Shown: positions 42,051 through 52,182, counted from the stretch's first letter. The stretch is 64,000 nt of DNA from Clostridia bacterium (GCA_017625755.1 JAGAKG010000035.1:1-64000); one strand, 5' to 3'. Program-made: numbers and translations. Notes: a model not told the origin generated them from the letters alone.

Positions 42051-42977
42051 ATGCGAAAGCTTTCCCTGTCGGATATCCATTGCGATACCGCTTACGAGAT
42101 GTTTAAAGGGGCGCAGTCCTTCGCTAGCAATTCCCTTGCGGTCTCTGCCAATAAAGCAGAGTGCTTCGAGCGCTACATACAGGTTGCGGCTATATGGAGT
42201 GACAAAACACTCGATAACGACGACGCCTACGAAAGATTTTTCAGGATCGCCGAATATCTCAAGCGTGATATCCTTACCGCAAATGACACGGATATTCTGC
42301 GAGAGCCGAAAACGACGGCAAAAAACAATATAATAATCTCCGTTGAGGACGCGAGGATACTCAACGGTCAGTTATCAAGGATTGATGATATTTTCCGCGT
42401 AGGGGCAAGGATAATGACGCTTCTATGGAGCGGAGAGACCTGTATCGGTGGAAGCTATGATACAAGGTCAGGGCTATCAGATTTTGGAAAAGATGTAGTA
42501 AGCAGATGCGCGGAGCTTGGAATTATCCCCGACATATCTCACGCGTCTGAACAAAGCGCGGAAGATGTATTCAACATCTGCGCCTCAAAGATACCGGTTA
42601 TAGCATCGCACTCCGACGCATATTCGGTTCACCCCCATCCAAGAAACCTTAACGACAGACAGTTTATAAGCATCAAATCCTGTGGAGGACTCGTCGGCAT
42701 AAATCTTTGCTCGGAGCATCTTGGAATATCCGAGGGCAGACGCCCTCTGCATACTGTAATGGCGCATATTGAGCATTACCTCTCGCTCGGCGGAGAGGAC
42801 ACGGTATGCTTCGGTTGCGACTTTGACGGAGCTGATACACCGTCGGAATTTCAAAGCATCGCTTCCCTGCCTATAATTGCGGAGGAAATGGCGAGACTGA
42901 ATTACAAAGATGAACTTATAGATAAAATCTTCTTTGAAAACGCAAAGAGCTTTATCTTTAAAAATATAAAATTATAA
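42051..42977 (+). CDS. Membrane-dipeptidase family (M19) peptidase
   Basis: A 308-residue TIM-barrel zinc dipeptidase. It has SDIHCDTAYEMF (His-x-Asp metal site), ISVEDARIL (bridging Glu), IPDISHASEQSAEDVF and VIASHSDAYSVHPHPRNL (His ligands), and FGCDFDGADTP. Relatives cleave L,D- or D,L-dipeptides and recycle peptidoglycan or antibiotic peptides. There is no signal peptide, so it acts in the cytoplasm. It lies 15 bases after yraN and 27 before thrC, and may share their transcript. Confidence 0.9.
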   Translation: MRKLSLSDIHCDTAYEMFKGAQSFASNSLAVSANKAECFERYIQVAAIWSDKTLDNDDAYERFFRIAEYLKRDILTANDTDILREPKTTAKNNIIISVEDARILNGQLSRIDDIFRVGARIMTLLWSGETCIGGSYDTRSGLSDFGKDVVSRCAELGIIPDISHASEQSAEDVFNICASKIPVIASHSDAYSVHPHPRNLNDRQFISIKSCGGLVGINLCSEHLGISEGRRPLHTVMAHIEHYLSLGGEDTVCFGCDFDGADTPSEFQSIASLPIIAEEMARLNYKDELIDKIFFENAKSFIFKNIKL

Positions 42978-43004
42978 TACCCTAAATCAAGGAAGGATAA
43001 AAAA

Positions 43005-44483
43005 ATGAAGTATTACAGCACACGCGACACACAGAAAAAAGCATTTGATTCGGCAGAGGTCATCAAGCAAGGTCTTGCTTCCGACGGAGGTCTTTTCATT
43101 CCCGAGAGCATACCTCAGCTCACCCGTGAAGATATATTGACTATTTCGTCGATGACATATCCCGAGAGAGCGGCAACCGTTCTTTCAAAATTTCTCACCG
43201 ATTATACATACGACGAGCTTCTCACAGACGCTAAGGCGGCTTACAGCGAAACCTCTTTCCCGGGCGGAGCTGCTCCTCTCAATAAAGTAAACGATTCTAT
43301 TTACTCGCTCGAGCTTTGGCACGGCCCCACGGCAGCCTTTAAGGATATGGCACTTCAGATAATGCCCCGACTCCTCTCCAGAGCCCTCGTAAAAACAGGT
43401 GAGAGCAACACCGCGCTTATTCTCGTTGCAACATCGGGTGATACGGGAAAAGCGGCTCTTGAGGGATATAAGGATATCGACAGAATCAAGATAATGGTAT
43501 TCTACCCCGTCGACGGTGTGAGCAAGGTGCAGAAGCTCCAGATGGCAACGCAGACAGGTAACAATGTCAATGTATACGCAATAAGAGGAAACTTTGACGA
43601 CGCTCAGACGGGAGTCAAGAAAATATTCTCCGATAAGGAAGCCGCGACTAAGCTTCTTGAAAATAAGTATATTCTTTCTAGCGCAAACTCTATTAACTGG
43701 GGGCGTCTCGTTCCTCAGATAGTTTATTATGTTTCCGCATACTGCGACATGCTCAACGCAGGTGATATCGAGTATGGCGAAACAGTAAATGTTTGCGTAC
43801 CGACAGGAAACTTCGGCAACATTTTTGCCGCGTATATTGCAAAGCTTATGGGTCTTCCTCTTGCTAAGCTCGTATGCGCTTCAAACGCAAACAATGTTCT
43901 CACAGATTTCCTCAGCACGGGTACTTACGACAGAAACCGTAAATTCCATACGACAATGTCTCCCTCAATGGATATTCTCATATCCAGCAACTTAGAGCGC
44001 CTTCTCTGCTTCGCCGCGGGCGAGGAAAAGACCGCCGCTTATATGGCAGAGCTTAACAAGAACGGCAAATATACGGTAGACGCGGCTACAAAGGCGACCA
44101 TCGACGAAACTTTCGTTGGCTTCTGCGCAAACGAGGAGGAAACCGCCGCAACTCTTAAAAAGTTCTATTCCGAGCAGGGCTATCTTGCCGACACTCATAC
44201 ATCGGTCGCACTCAACTGCGCCGAGCAGTATATGACCAAATACAACGACGGAAAGAAGATGATCGTAGCATCAACCGCAAGTCCGTATAAGTTTGCCGCA
44301 GATGTTTACAAGTCGATTACCGACACCGCGGCAAATTCCGACACAGAAGCGCTCGACCAGCTCTCGGCTCTCACGGATACTGAGATATCCTACCCGCTTC
44401 GCAATCTCACCGAGAGAAAGGTAAACTTTGACTCTGTTATCGATCCCGACCAGATGCTTGATGTTGTTTACAAATTTATGTAA
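43005..44483 (+). CDS. thrC: Threonine synthase
   Basis: A 492-residue PLP enzyme that turns O-phosphohomoserine into threonine. It has the long-form layout: MKYYSTRDTQKKAFDSAEVIKQGLASDGGLFIP at the start, the PLP lysine in HGPTAAFKDMALQIMPRLL, LVATSGDTGKAALEGY and VPTGNFGNIFAAYIAKLMGLP. AAGGA precedes the ATG. Its substrate could be supplied by the ApgM/ThrB4 candidate upstream. hom and lysC are not in the window. Confidence 0.95.
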   Translation: MKYYSTRDTQKKAFDSAEVIKQGLASDGGLFIPESIPQLTREDILTISSMTYPERAATVLSKFLTDYTYDELLTDAKAAYSETSFPGGAAPLNKVNDSIYSLELWHGPTAAFKDMALQIMPRLLSRALVKTGESNTALILVATSGDTGKAALEGYKDIDRIKIMVFYPVDGVSKVQKLQMATQTGNNVNVYAIRGNFDDAQTGVKKIFSDKEAATKLLENKYILSSANSINWGRLVPQIVYYVSAYCDMLNAGDIEYGETVNVCVPTGNFGNIFAAYIAKLMGLPLAKLVCASNANNVLTDFLSTGTYDRNRKFHTTMSPSMDILISSNLERLLCFAAGEEKTAAYMAELNKNGKYTVDAATKATIDETFVGFCANEEETAATLKKFYSEQGYLADTHTSVALNCAEQYMTKYNDGKKMIVASTASPYKFAADVYKSITDTAANSDTEALDQLSALTDTEISYPLRNLTERKVNFDSVIDPDQMLDVVYKFM

Positions 44484-44491
44484 TTAAAACG

Positions 44492-44535
44492 CAGGGCTGT
44501 CACTAAAATAGCGACAGCCCTGTGCGAAAGTTTTA
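44492..44535. terminator. Terminator after thrC
   Basis: The 10-bp stem CAGGGCTGTC/GACAGCCCTG with an 11-base loop lies between thrC and the convergent DUF1540 gene. The T-run is delayed and imperfect. Confidence 0.7.
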
Positions 44536-44733
44536 CTTTCTTTCCTTAAAGGTAGCGCAAACCGTATCAGAGCTGCAGGTTGCGTTGCTGGGGCCGACAT
44601 TTATCATCTCAGCCGTGCAATAACAATCGCAATCGTGATATACGCAGTTCTTAGCATCGCAGTTAATTCCGCGGTTATAATGCTTGGGCTTCTCCTCGCC
44701 AAAGCAACCGCAGTTGTCTTTCTTCTGTTCCAT
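44533..44733 (-). CDS. DUF1540 cysteine-rich protein
   Basis: A 66-residue protein with ten cysteines. The pattern INCDAKNCVYHDCDCYCTAEMINVG with later CSSDTVCATF is the DUF1540 signature, a small probable metal-binding domain common in spore-forming clostridia. GGAGGG precedes the ATG. Function unknown; some members are linked to sporulation or stress. It is single-gene and convergent with thrC. Confidence 0.88.
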   Translation of the reverse strand: MEQKKDNCGCFGEEKPKHYNRGINCDAKNCVYHDCDCYCTAEMINVGPSNATCSSDTVCATFKERK

Positions 44734-44814
44734 ATTTATTTACCCTCCTTTTTGGGATAATATTATTATGAGCAGAAAATCAGATTTAATTCATTTTACG
44801 CAAGGAGGTTTTAT

Positions 44815-45531
44815 ATGTCCGTTTTCGCAATATCCGATCTTCATCTTTCGATAAATAATCCCTCCAAGGCGATGGATGCGTTCGGAAACCGTTGGAATGA
44901 CTATCAAACTAAAATATATAACAATTGGACAAAAATAGTAAATAACACCGACACGGTAATAATCCCCGGAGATATATCCTGGGGTTCTTCGCTTCAGGGC
45001 TCGGCAGAGGACCTGCGTTTTCTTGATTCCCTGCCGGGGAAAAAGATAATATTCAAAGGCAACCACGATTTCTGGTGGTCGACAGTATCAAAGCTGACTG
45101 CTTTTTTCAAGGAAGAAAATCTCACCACGCTTAAAATACTTAACAATACTGCCATCGTTGTAGAAAATTATATAATAACCGGAACGAGAGGTTGGTTTTC
45201 CGACCCTTCGGCGCAAAATACCGTTCAGCCTACCGATTTCAATAAAATAGTAAACCGAGAGGCGATAAGGCTTCGCATCGCCCTTACCGAGGCAGCAAAG
45301 CTCAGAGAAGACAGCGGTAAGGAAATTATCGCTTTTTTCCACTTCCCTCCACTCTGGAAGGATTTTTGCGACGAGAACACTTTCGACGCACTCAATGAGT
45401 TCGGAGTGAAGAAATGCTACTTCGGTCATATCCACGGTTGCTATAATATTCCCGACAAACAAGAGTATCGCGGAGTGGAACTTATGATGATTTCGGCAGA
45501 TTATCTGAATTTTGTGCCAAAACTTATATAA
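44815..45531 (+). CDS. Metallophosphoesterase
   Basis: A 238-residue calcineurin-like phosphoesterase. The metal motifs are in order: ISDLHL, IPGDISWG, FKGNHDFWW, FFHFPP and FGHIHG. The protein has no signal peptide and belongs to the uncharacterised bacterial group with ISWG after the GD motif. The substrate is unknown. AAGGAGG lies before the ATG. Confidence 0.9.
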   Translation: MSVFAISDLHLSINNPSKAMDAFGNRWNDYQTKIYNNWTKIVNNTDTVIIPGDISWGSSLQGSAEDLRFLDSLPGKKIIFKGNHDFWWSTVSKLTAFFKEENLTTLKILNNTAIVVENYIITGTRGWFSDPSAQNTVQPTDFNKIVNREAIRLRIALTEAAKLREDSGKEIIAFFHFPPLWKDFCDENTFDALNEFGVKKCYFGHIHGCYNIPDKQEYRGVELMMISADYLNFVPKLI

Positions 45532-45567
45532 ACTGGTATTATTTATGCCCTTTTTTCTAAAATGATA

Positions 45568-45596
45568 TTGACAAAATGAAAGAAAAAAAGTAAAAT
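45568..45596 (+). promoter_or_regulatory. Promoter of tig-clpP-clpX
   Basis: Perfect TTGACA (45568-45573), a 17-base spacer and TAAAAT (45591-45596). No CtsR operator (a direct repeat of GGTCAAA) is seen nearby. Confidence 0.8.
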
Positions 45597-45649
45597 ATAC
45601 AATGTATGTAAAAAAATAATTAATTATACAATCCGGAGGTTTAAACAAA

Positions 45650-46933
45650 ATGAGTTTAACAAAATCTGAAGTAATCGAAAAGAACAGGTATGAGCTGCAG
45701 TTCTCTGTAGATAAAGCCACTTTTGATGAAGCTGTAACAAAGGTTTTCCGCAGAAAAGCTAAGAACATCAATGTTCCCGGTTTCAGAAAAGGAAAGGCTC
45801 CACGCGCTATTATCGAGAAGATGTACGGCGCGGGAATTTTCTACGAGGACGCAATCAATGACCTTATCCCCGACGCATATTCCGAGGCTCTCAAAGAGTC
45901 TGCTCTCGAAGTGGTCGGACAGCCCGAATTTGATATCGTATCTCTTGACGAGAACGGTCTCGTGCTTTCCGCTAAGGTTTATGTAAAGCCCGAAGTCCAG
46001 ATAAAGGATTATTTCGGAATTGAGGTTGAGAAAGAGGTCGTTCCCGTAACAGACGAGGATGTTGATAAGGAAATTCAGCTCGTCAGAGAGAGAAACTCCA
46101 GAGAAATCGAAGTAACAGACCGTCCCGCAGAGATGGGTGACACCGCTGTCATCGACTTTGAGGGCTTCTGCGACGGAGTCGCTTTCGAGGGCGGCAAGGG
46201 CACAGATTATGCGCTCAAGCTTGGCTCAGGCTCTTTCATTCCCGGCTTCGAGGAACAGGTTGCAGGCAAGAGCATCGACGAGGAGTTTGATGTTAATGTA
46301 ACATTCCCCACCGAGTACCACGCAGCAGAGCTTGCAGGTAAAGAGGCTGTATTTAAAGTAAAGATCCACGCAATCACTAAGGTTGAGCTTCCCGAGCTTG
46401 ATGACGATTTTGCAAAGGATGTTTCCGAATTTGACACATTTGCTGAATATCGAGAGGATGTTAAGGCAAAAATTGAAAAGAGACGCGAGAGCGAGGCTGA
46501 CAGAGCTGTTGAAGAAAAGCTTATGGATGCCCTCATTGAGAAGCTCGAGGCTGATATTCCCGAGCCTATGTTCGAGGCTGAGACCGAGAACTTTGTTCGC
46601 GACTATGATAACAGACTCCGTATGCAGGGACTCGATCTCAAGACATATTTCAAGTATACCGGTCTTACACTCGACACTCTCCGCGCTCAGATGAGACCTC
46701 AGGCAGAGCGTCAGGTAAAGGCAAGACTTGCGCTTGAAAAGATTGCAGAGCTTGAGAAGATCGAGGCATCCGAGGAGGATATCGAGAACGAATACAAGTC
46801 TATCGCAGAAGCTTATGGGGTTGAGCTTGACCAGGTTAAGGCAAGCATCGACGCTGACGCTATCGCGGCAGATATGAAGGTCAAGAAGGCTATGGACCTT
46901 GTAAAGGAAAAGGCAGTTATTATAAGCAAGTAA
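45650..46933 (+). CDS. tig: Trigger factor
   Basis: A 427-residue ribosome-bound chaperone and prolyl isomerase. The N-terminal ribosome-binding domain has the signature VPGFRKGKAPRAIIEKMYG (about 42-60). The FKBP domain (about 150-245) reads GDTAVIDFEGFCDG and LGSGSFIPGFEEQVAG. The rest is the helical arm domain. CGGAGG precedes the ATG. First gene of the conserved tig-clpP-clpX series. Confidence 0.96.
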   Translation: MSLTKSEVIEKNRYELQFSVDKATFDEAVTKVFRRKAKNINVPGFRKGKAPRAIIEKMYGAGIFYEDAINDLIPDAYSEALKESALEVVGQPEFDIVSLDENGLVLSAKVYVKPEVQIKDYFGIEVEKEVVPVTDEDVDKEIQLVRERNSREIEVTDRPAEMGDTAVIDFEGFCDGVAFEGGKGTDYALKLGSGSFIPGFEEQVAGKSIDEEFDVNVTFPTEYHAAELAGKEAVFKVKIHAITKVELPELDDDFAKDVSEFDTFAEYREDVKAKIEKRRESEADRAVEEKLMDALIEKLEADIPEPMFEAETENFVRDYDNRLRMQGLDLKTYFKYTGLTLDTLRAQMRPQAERQVKARLALEKIAELEKIEASEEDIENEYKSIAEAYGVELDQVKASIDADAIAADMKVKKAMDLVKEKAVIISK

Positions 46934-46972
46934 TTTTTTCCCTTTCACAAACAATTATTTTTGGAGGTTTTT

Positions 46973-47584
46973 ATGTTCAACTACGACAAAGGTATGTATA
47001 ATGCGCTTGTTCCTATGGTCGTTGAGCAGACTGCCAAGGGCGAACGCTCATACGATATTTTTTCAAGACTTCTTAACGACAGAATAATCTTTTTGTCCGA
47101 CGAGGTCAACGATACCACGGCTTCTCTGGTAGTTGCGCAGCTGCTCTTCCTCGAAGCGCAGGATCCCGACAAAGATATTAACTTTTATATCAACAGTCCA
47201 GGCGGCTCGGTAACCGCAGGTATGGCTATATACGATACTATGAACTTTATCAAGTGCGATGTCTCGACTATATGTATAGGTATGGCGGCAAGTATGGGAG
47301 CGTTTCTTCTCTCCGCGGGAACCAAGGGCAAGCGTATTGCTCTCCCCAACAGTGAGATAATGATCCATCAGCCTCTTGGCGGAGCTAAGGGTCAGGCAAC
47401 TGATATTAAGATTCAGGCAGAGCTTATCCTCAGAACGAGAGATAACCTCAACCGTATACTCGCCGAGAACACGGGTAAATCTATTGAAGAAATTGCAAGA
47501 GATACCGAGCGTGATAACTTTATGACCGCGCAGCAGGCTCTTGAATACGGACTGATTGATAAAATATTTGAAAAAAGAGCTTGA
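46973..47584 (+). CDS. clpP: ATP-dependent Clp protease proteolytic subunit
   Basis: A 203-residue serine protease that forms the Clp barrel. The catalytic Ser is in [16 protein letters not shown], His in [17 protein letters not shown], and Asp in DTERDNFM. I chose the ATG at 46973; an in-frame TTG at 46961 falls within the ribosome site TTGGAGG. It is 39 bases after tig and 11 before clpX. Confidence 0.96.
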   Translation: MFNYDKGMYNALVPMVVEQTAKGERSYDIFSRLLNDRIIFLSDEVNDTTASLVVAQLLFLEAQDPDKDINFYINSPGGSVTAGMAIYDTMNFIKCDVSTICIGMAASMGAFLLSAGTKGKRIALPNSEIMIHQPLGGAKGQATDIKIQAELILRTRDNLNRILAENTGKSIEEIARDTERDNFMTAQQALEYGLIDKIFEKRA

Positions 47585-47595
47585 GAGGATATTTG

Positions 47596-48924
47596 ATGTC
47601 TAACAATAACACAAAAGACGGTGTATATGCAGGCTCAAGATATTGTTCATTTTGTGGGCGGAAGGAAAATCAGGTAAATTTCCTGATTCCTTCCCCCACA
47701 GGAATTTATATATGCGATTTTTGCGTAGATGCCTGCGAACAGCTAATTTACGAAAACACAGAAAATGTTTCCGAGCTTGACGGAATGACTATCGCTTCCC
47801 TTCCCAAGCCCCGTGAGATAAAACAGACGCTTGACGAATATGTTATCGGTCAGGACGACGCCAAGATAGCACTCTCGGTTGCCGTATACAACCATTACAA
47901 GCGTATACTTTATAATCAGGCACAGAATAAAGGAAAGCGCCTAAAAGAAAGCACAGAAAGCGATGTCGATCTGCATAAAAGCAATGTGCTTCTTATAGGT
48001 CCCACGGGTGTTGGAAAGACATATCTGGCTCAGACACTCGCAAAATCACTCAAGGTTCCCTTCGCTATTGCAGACGCAACGACGCTTACCGAAGCTGGAT
48101 ATGTCGGCGAGGATGTTGAAAATATACTCCTCAGACTTATTCAGGCGGCAGACTATGATATCGAGCTTGCCGAACGCGGAATAATCTATATCGACGAGGT
48201 CGATAAGATTGCAAGAAAGAGTGAAAATCGCTCTATTACGAGAGATGTATCGGGTGAGGGCGTTCAACAGGCGCTTCTGAAAATCCTTGAAGGCACGGTA
48301 GCTAATGTTCCCCCGCAAGGCGGAAGAAAGCACCCAAATCAGGAATTTATCCAGATAAACACCGAGAATATTCTCTTTATCTGCGGCGGTGCGTTTGACG
48401 GTCTTGAACAGATAATCGAGCGCCGTCAGGGTAACCAGACCATCGGATTTTCGGGAAGCATTGTCAGAAAAGAGGAACGCCGCAAGGCGGGAGTCTTTAA
48501 GGATGTTGAGCCTCACGATATAGTAAAGTTCGGACTTATCCCCGAGCTTGTCGGTCGTATCCCCGTTATAGTCTCCCTTAACGACCTTGACGAGGAAGCC
48601 CTTGTGAGAATTCTCAGTGAACCCAAAAGCTCGCTTATTAAGCAATATCTTAAGTTGTTTGAAATGGACGGCGTTGAGCTTAATTTCACAGACGACGCGC
48701 TTCGCGCAATTGCCGCTCAGGCAATCAAGCGCAACACAGGCGCTCGCGGACTGCGTTCTATAATGGAACGGCTTATGATGAATGTTATGTATGATATTCC
48801 CTCACAGCAGGACATCGTTGAGGTTCTTATCACCGAGGACTGCGTCAACGGAATTGGAGAGCCAATAATCACACGCAAGGAATTGTTGGACCCCGCCCCC
48901 AAGGTTGCGGGAGAGCTTGAATAA
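47596..48924 (+). CDS. clpX: ATP-dependent Clp protease ATP-binding subunit ClpX
   Basis: A 442-residue AAA+ unfoldase that feeds ClpP. The N-terminal zinc finger uses C17, C20, C40 and C43. Walker A is [17 protein letters not shown], Walker [11 protein letters not shown], and the ClpP-docking IGF loop reads QTIGFSGS (IGF). Arginine-finger and sensor regions ([23 protein letters not shown]) are present. The ATG at 47596 follows GAGAGGA; an upstream TTG overlaps the clpP stop and is unlikely. Confidence 0.96.
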   Translation: MSNNNTKDGVYAGSRYCSFCGRKENQVNFLIPSPTGIYICDFCVDACEQLIYENTENVSELDGMTIASLPKPREIKQTLDEYVIGQDDAKIALSVAVYNHYKRILYNQAQNKGKRLKESTESDVDLHKSNVLLIGPTGVGKTYLAQTLAKSLKVPFAIADATTLTEAGYVGEDVENILLRLIQAADYDIELAERGIIYIDEVDKIARKSENRSITRDVSGEGVQQALLKILEGTVANVPPQGGRKHPNQEFIQINTENILFICGGAFDGLEQIIERRQGNQTIGFSGSIVRKEERRKAGVFKDVEPHDIVKFGLIPELVGRIPVIVSLNDLDEEALVRILSEPKSSLIKQYLKLFEMDGVELNFTDDALRAIAAQAIKRNTGARGLRSIMERLMMNVMYDIPSQQDIVEVLITEDCVNGIGEPIITRKELLDPAPKVAGELE

Positions 48925-48933
48925 AATAGAAAT

Positions 48934-48970
48934 AACAGGCTGTCGCATCGACTGCGACAGCCTGTTGCAT
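48934..48970. terminator. Terminator after clpX
   Basis: The 14-bp stem AACAGGCTGTCGCA/TGCGACAGCCTGTT with a 5-base loop lies between clpX and the convergent cysteine-rich gene. T-run weak. Confidence 0.78.
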
Positions 48971-48984
48971 TAAGTGAAATCAGA

Positions 48985-49830
48985 TTACTGACAACCGCAC
49001 TTTCCACCCTTATCGCCTCTGTCGCGATAGGTATATCCCGGAGGACAGAATTCAGCGGTCGGAAAATCCATCGACCTGAAAAGACTGCAGGGATTGTCTT
49101 CCTCTGCTGCCACGCACTCCTTATCTGGAACACAGTATTCGGTAGCATTGATAAGATACTGAGCAGGACGAACTATTCTTACAACCGAGAATATTCCGAG
49201 AGAAACAGTAATATATCTGTCCTCGTCATGGTCGTTAAGAGTTCCCGAAATTCCCGCAGCAACATACTCGGGAATATCGTCGCAGCAACAGCAGCAACAG
49301 CTGCAGTTGTCGTTTGCCTCGCGAACCTTTGTGTTGAGGATAATAGGATCTACGACCTCAACTATCGCGATAGGAACATTTTTACTCGAGCAACAGGGCT
49401 CGGGAAGAGCGCAGTAATCCGAGGAATCGGGATTACTCTTGAATATACTTACATTACTTTCACTTCCGTAAAGAATAACCTTTTTTTCAAGCACAGCAAT
49501 TCCGTCAAACTCCTGACTTCTGCCACCGCTCATGCAAGCCTCAAAGGTAATCTTTACATAGAATTTTATCGTCACCGAATAAAATCCTCTGTTAAATCTT
49601 ACGGGATCTATTCCAATGTATGTCCACGCTATACAAGCGCTCCTTGCCCTGATATTTGTCGTACGCGATATAACATCGTTTCCGAAATCGGTCAGCAGCA
49701 CCTTCACATCCTCAAAACAGTCTCTGTCTCGGCAAGAATCGAGAATTCTGTTTGTCTCGATGCAAACCATTTCCGAGCGAGCGCCGTTATTTCCCTGGGA
49801 ATTACAGCACGAAAATTTATTATCTGCCAT
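48985..49830 (-). CDS. Cysteine-rich protein, possible spore coat component
   Basis: A 281-residue soluble protein with about two dozen cysteines, including a run of six (NCSCCCCCCDD, about residues 175-185). The middle part (RARSACIAWTYIGIDPVRFNRGFYSVTIKFYVKITFEAC) looks beta-rich. Similar clostridial proteins start ETNRILDSCRDRDC and are of unknown role. A cysteine-rich, signal-less protein in a spore former suggests a cross-linked coat or exosporium layer, but this is inference. GGAGG lies before the ATG and no operon partner is present. Confidence 0.6.
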   Translation of the reverse strand: MADNKFSCCNSQGNNGARSEMVCIETNRILDSCRDRDCFEDVKVLLTDFGNDVISRTTNIRARSACIAWTYIGIDPVRFNRGFYSVTIKFYVKITFEACMSGGRSQEFDGIAVLEKKVILYGSESNVSIFKSNPDSSDYCALPEPCCSSKNVPIAIVEVVDPIILNTKVREANDNCSCCCCCCDDIPEYVAAGISGTLNDHDEDRYITVSLGIFSVVRIVRPAQYLINATEYCVPDKECVAAEEDNPCSLFRSMDFPTAEFCPPGYTYRDRGDKGGKCGCQ

Positions 49831-49968
49831 ATCTCATTTCCTCCTGATAAAATTAGCCAGAGCAAGTAATTCGCTCCTTTAACAGAATATGCTCCGTAAC
49901 AAATTTTGACAATAATAAACTTTATCCGCAAAATTTTATAAATATTTTCATTTTTATTAAATTTAATC

Positions 49969-49997
49969 TTGAATATTATCGCAAAATGTATTAAAAT
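49969..49997 (+). promoter_or_regulatory. Promoter of the DUF1846 gene
   Basis: TTGAAT (49969-49974), a 17-base spacer and TAAAAT (49992-49997), about 58 bases before the ATG. Confidence 0.65.
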
Positions 49998-50055
49998 ATA
50001 TGTATGTTGTTTGTTTTATAAAATCAGAATGTAAAAATTACGCCGAGGTGATAAA

Positions 50056-51540
50056 ATGTCTAAAATAGGATTTGATAATGACAAGTACATAAAACTTCAG
50101 TCAGAAAAAATTCTCGAGAGAATTTCGGGCTTTGGAGGAAAGCTTTATCTTGAATTCGGAGGTAAGCTTTTTGACGACTATCACGCGTCTCGAGTTCTCC
50201 CAGGATTCAAGCCCGACAGTAAAATAAAAATGCTTCTTAACCTCAAGGACGAAGCTGAGGTCATTATCGTTGTCTCATCGGTCGCTATCGTTCAGAACAA
50301 AATACGCGGCGACCTCGGAATATCCTATGACCTCGACGCGCTCAGAATGATCGACGCATTTACCGATATAGGTCTTTGCGTTGGCGGAGTGGTGCTTACG
50401 CATTATACTCAGCAGCCCGCCGCAGATAAATTCATAGCCCGTCTGAAAAATCTCGGGGTCAAGGTATATAAGCATTACCCCATCGAGGGATACCCCACGA
50501 ACATCAGACATATCGTCAGCGAGCAGGGCTACGGTAAAAACGATTATATCGAAACCACGCGCTCTCTCGTTGTGGTGACCGCCCCGGGACCCGGTAGCGG
50601 TAAGATGGCAACCTGCCTCTCTCAGCTCTATCACGACAACAAGAGAGGAATTAAGGCGGGATACGCAAAGTATGAGACCTTCCCAATCTGGAATCTTCCG
50701 CTGAAGCACCCCGTAAATGTTGCCTACGAGGCGGCAACGGTCGACCTCAACGATGTCAATATGATAGATCCCTTCCATCTCGACGCTTATGGAATAAAAG
50801 CGGTCAACTACAACAGAGATATTGAGATATTCCCCGTTCTCAGAGCTATGTTTGAGAAGATATACGGCGAATGTCCTTATAAATCCCCCACCGATATGGG
50901 CGTTAATATGGCAGGAAATTGCATCATTGACGATGAGGTTACCTGCGAAGCTTCAAAAATGGAGATTGTGAGAAGATATTATGACGCCCTTTGTAAAAAG
51001 AAAAAAGGGCTTGCCAACGCCGACGAGGTGTTCAAGGCAGAGCTTATAATGAATCAGGCGGGAATCGACACATCTTTCAGAGAGGTCGTAGCTAAATCGC
51101 TTAAGAAGGCTGCCGACACAGGCGCGCCCGCAACTGCAATCCAACTCCCCGACGGCTCTATCGTAACAGGAAAGACTTCTTCCCTTCTCGGCGCGTCCGC
51201 GGCTGCACTCCTCAACGCACTTAAAAAACTCGGCGGAATAAACGATGAATTCCTCCTTATTCCACCCGTGGTCGTTGAACCTGTTCAGGCGCTTAAAACT
51301 CAGATTCTCGGAAATCACAATCCAAGACTTCACGCAGACGAAATTCTCATCGCATTGGCTATATCGGCAACAACAAACCCGATGGCGGCACTTGCTATGG
51401 AGCAGCTTCCCAAGCTTGTAGGCTGTGAGGCGCATACGAGCGTTATTGTTTCAAATGTAGATAAGGATATATACCGCAAGCTCGGTATCAATCTCACCTG
51501 TGAGCCGATATATCAGACAAAAAAGCTCTATCATAAATAA
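50056..51540 (+). CDS. DUF1846 (UPF0371) family protein
   Basis: A 494-residue protein that matches DUF1846 over its whole length: GFDNDKYIKLQSEKILERI at the start, LEFGGKLFDDYHASRVLPGFKPDSKI, VVTAPGPGSGKMATCLSQLYHD (a P-loop-like GPGSGK) and NPRLHADEILIALAISATTNP. Members occur in many Firmicutes and their activity is not established. GAGGTG precedes the ATG, and a weak promoter is upstream. Confidence 0.92.
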   Translation: MSKIGFDNDKYIKLQSEKILERISGFGGKLYLEFGGKLFDDYHASRVLPGFKPDSKIKMLLNLKDEAEVIIVVSSVAIVQNKIRGDLGISYDLDALRMIDAFTDIGLCVGGVVLTHYTQQPAADKFIARLKNLGVKVYKHYPIEGYPTNIRHIVSEQGYGKNDYIETTRSLVVVTAPGPGSGKMATCLSQLYHDNKRGIKAGYAKYETFPIWNLPLKHPVNVAYEAATVDLNDVNMIDPFHLDAYGIKAVNYNRDIEIFPVLRAMFEKIYGECPYKSPTDMGVNMAGNCIIDDEVTCEASKMEIVRRYYDALCKKKKGLANADEVFKAELIMNQAGIDTSFREVVAKSLKKAADTGAPATAIQLPDGSIVTGKTSSLLGASAAALLNALKKLGGINDEFLLIPPVVVEPVQALKTQILGNHNPRLHADEILIALAISATTNPMAALAMEQLPKLVGCEAHTSVIVSNVDKDIYRKLGINLTCEPIYQTKKLYHK

Positions 51541-51588
51541 TTCTGTTAAAAAACAAATTTAACACAATATAAAAACAAAGGAGTTCTT

Positions 51589-52182
51589 ATGAAAAAAATA
51601 GTTGGAGAATTTAAAACATTTATTATGCGCGGAAATATCGTGGATATGGCTGTCGGTGTTATCGTCGGTAGTTCATTCACCGCTATTGTCAACGCGCTCA
51701 GCAACAACATTCTCAAGCCCGTTATAAACTGGCTTCTCGCGCTCATATTCGGTGCGAACTCGCTCAGCGAGGTTTATACTATGCTTCGCCCCGTCGAGGG
51801 TGAGGACGGTCTTATCGACCTCACACAGTCGATATACATAGATTGGGGCGCATTTATCAACGCAATTATTAATTTCTTCCTTATTGCTTTGGTTCTCTTC
51901 ATTTTTGTTAAGATAATCAACAAAATAAGAGACGGACGCAAAGAGCTTGCCGAAAACATGGCAGAAGATATATCCTTCAAGGAAGACAGGAAGGAAATGA
52001 AGAAGCTCGGTATCAAGCGTTCCGACAAGGCCGCAGTTGCCGCTTTCTATGCTGAAAAGGCAAGAAAGGCTGAGGAAGCAAAGAGAGAGGCTGAGGAAAA
52101 GGCAAGACTTGAAAGACTTGCTAATCCCACCACTGAGGACCTTCTCAAGGAAATTCGTGATATTCTTCTCAATAAAAACTAA
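51589..52182 (+). CDS. mscL: Large-conductance mechanosensitive channel
   Basis: A 197-residue channel that opens under osmotic down-shock. The N-terminal helix and first span read FKTFIMRGNIVDMAVGVIVGSSFTAIVNAL, the second span FINAIINFFLIALVLFIFVK. The C-terminal cytoplasmic part is about 60 residues longer than usual, with a Lys/Glu/Ala-rich coiled-coil-like stretch (about 150-185) before the conserved final TTEDLLKEIRDIL. AAAGGAG precedes the ATG. Confidence 0.94.
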   Translation: MKKIVGEFKTFIMRGNIVDMAVGVIVGSSFTAIVNALSNNILKPVINWLLALIFGANSLSEVYTMLRPVEGEDGLIDLTQSIYIDWGAFINAIINFFLIALVLFIFVKIINKIRDGRKELAENMAEDISFKEDRKEMKKLGIKRSDKAAVAAFYAEKARKAEEAKREAEEKARLERLANPTTEDLLKEIRDILLNKN

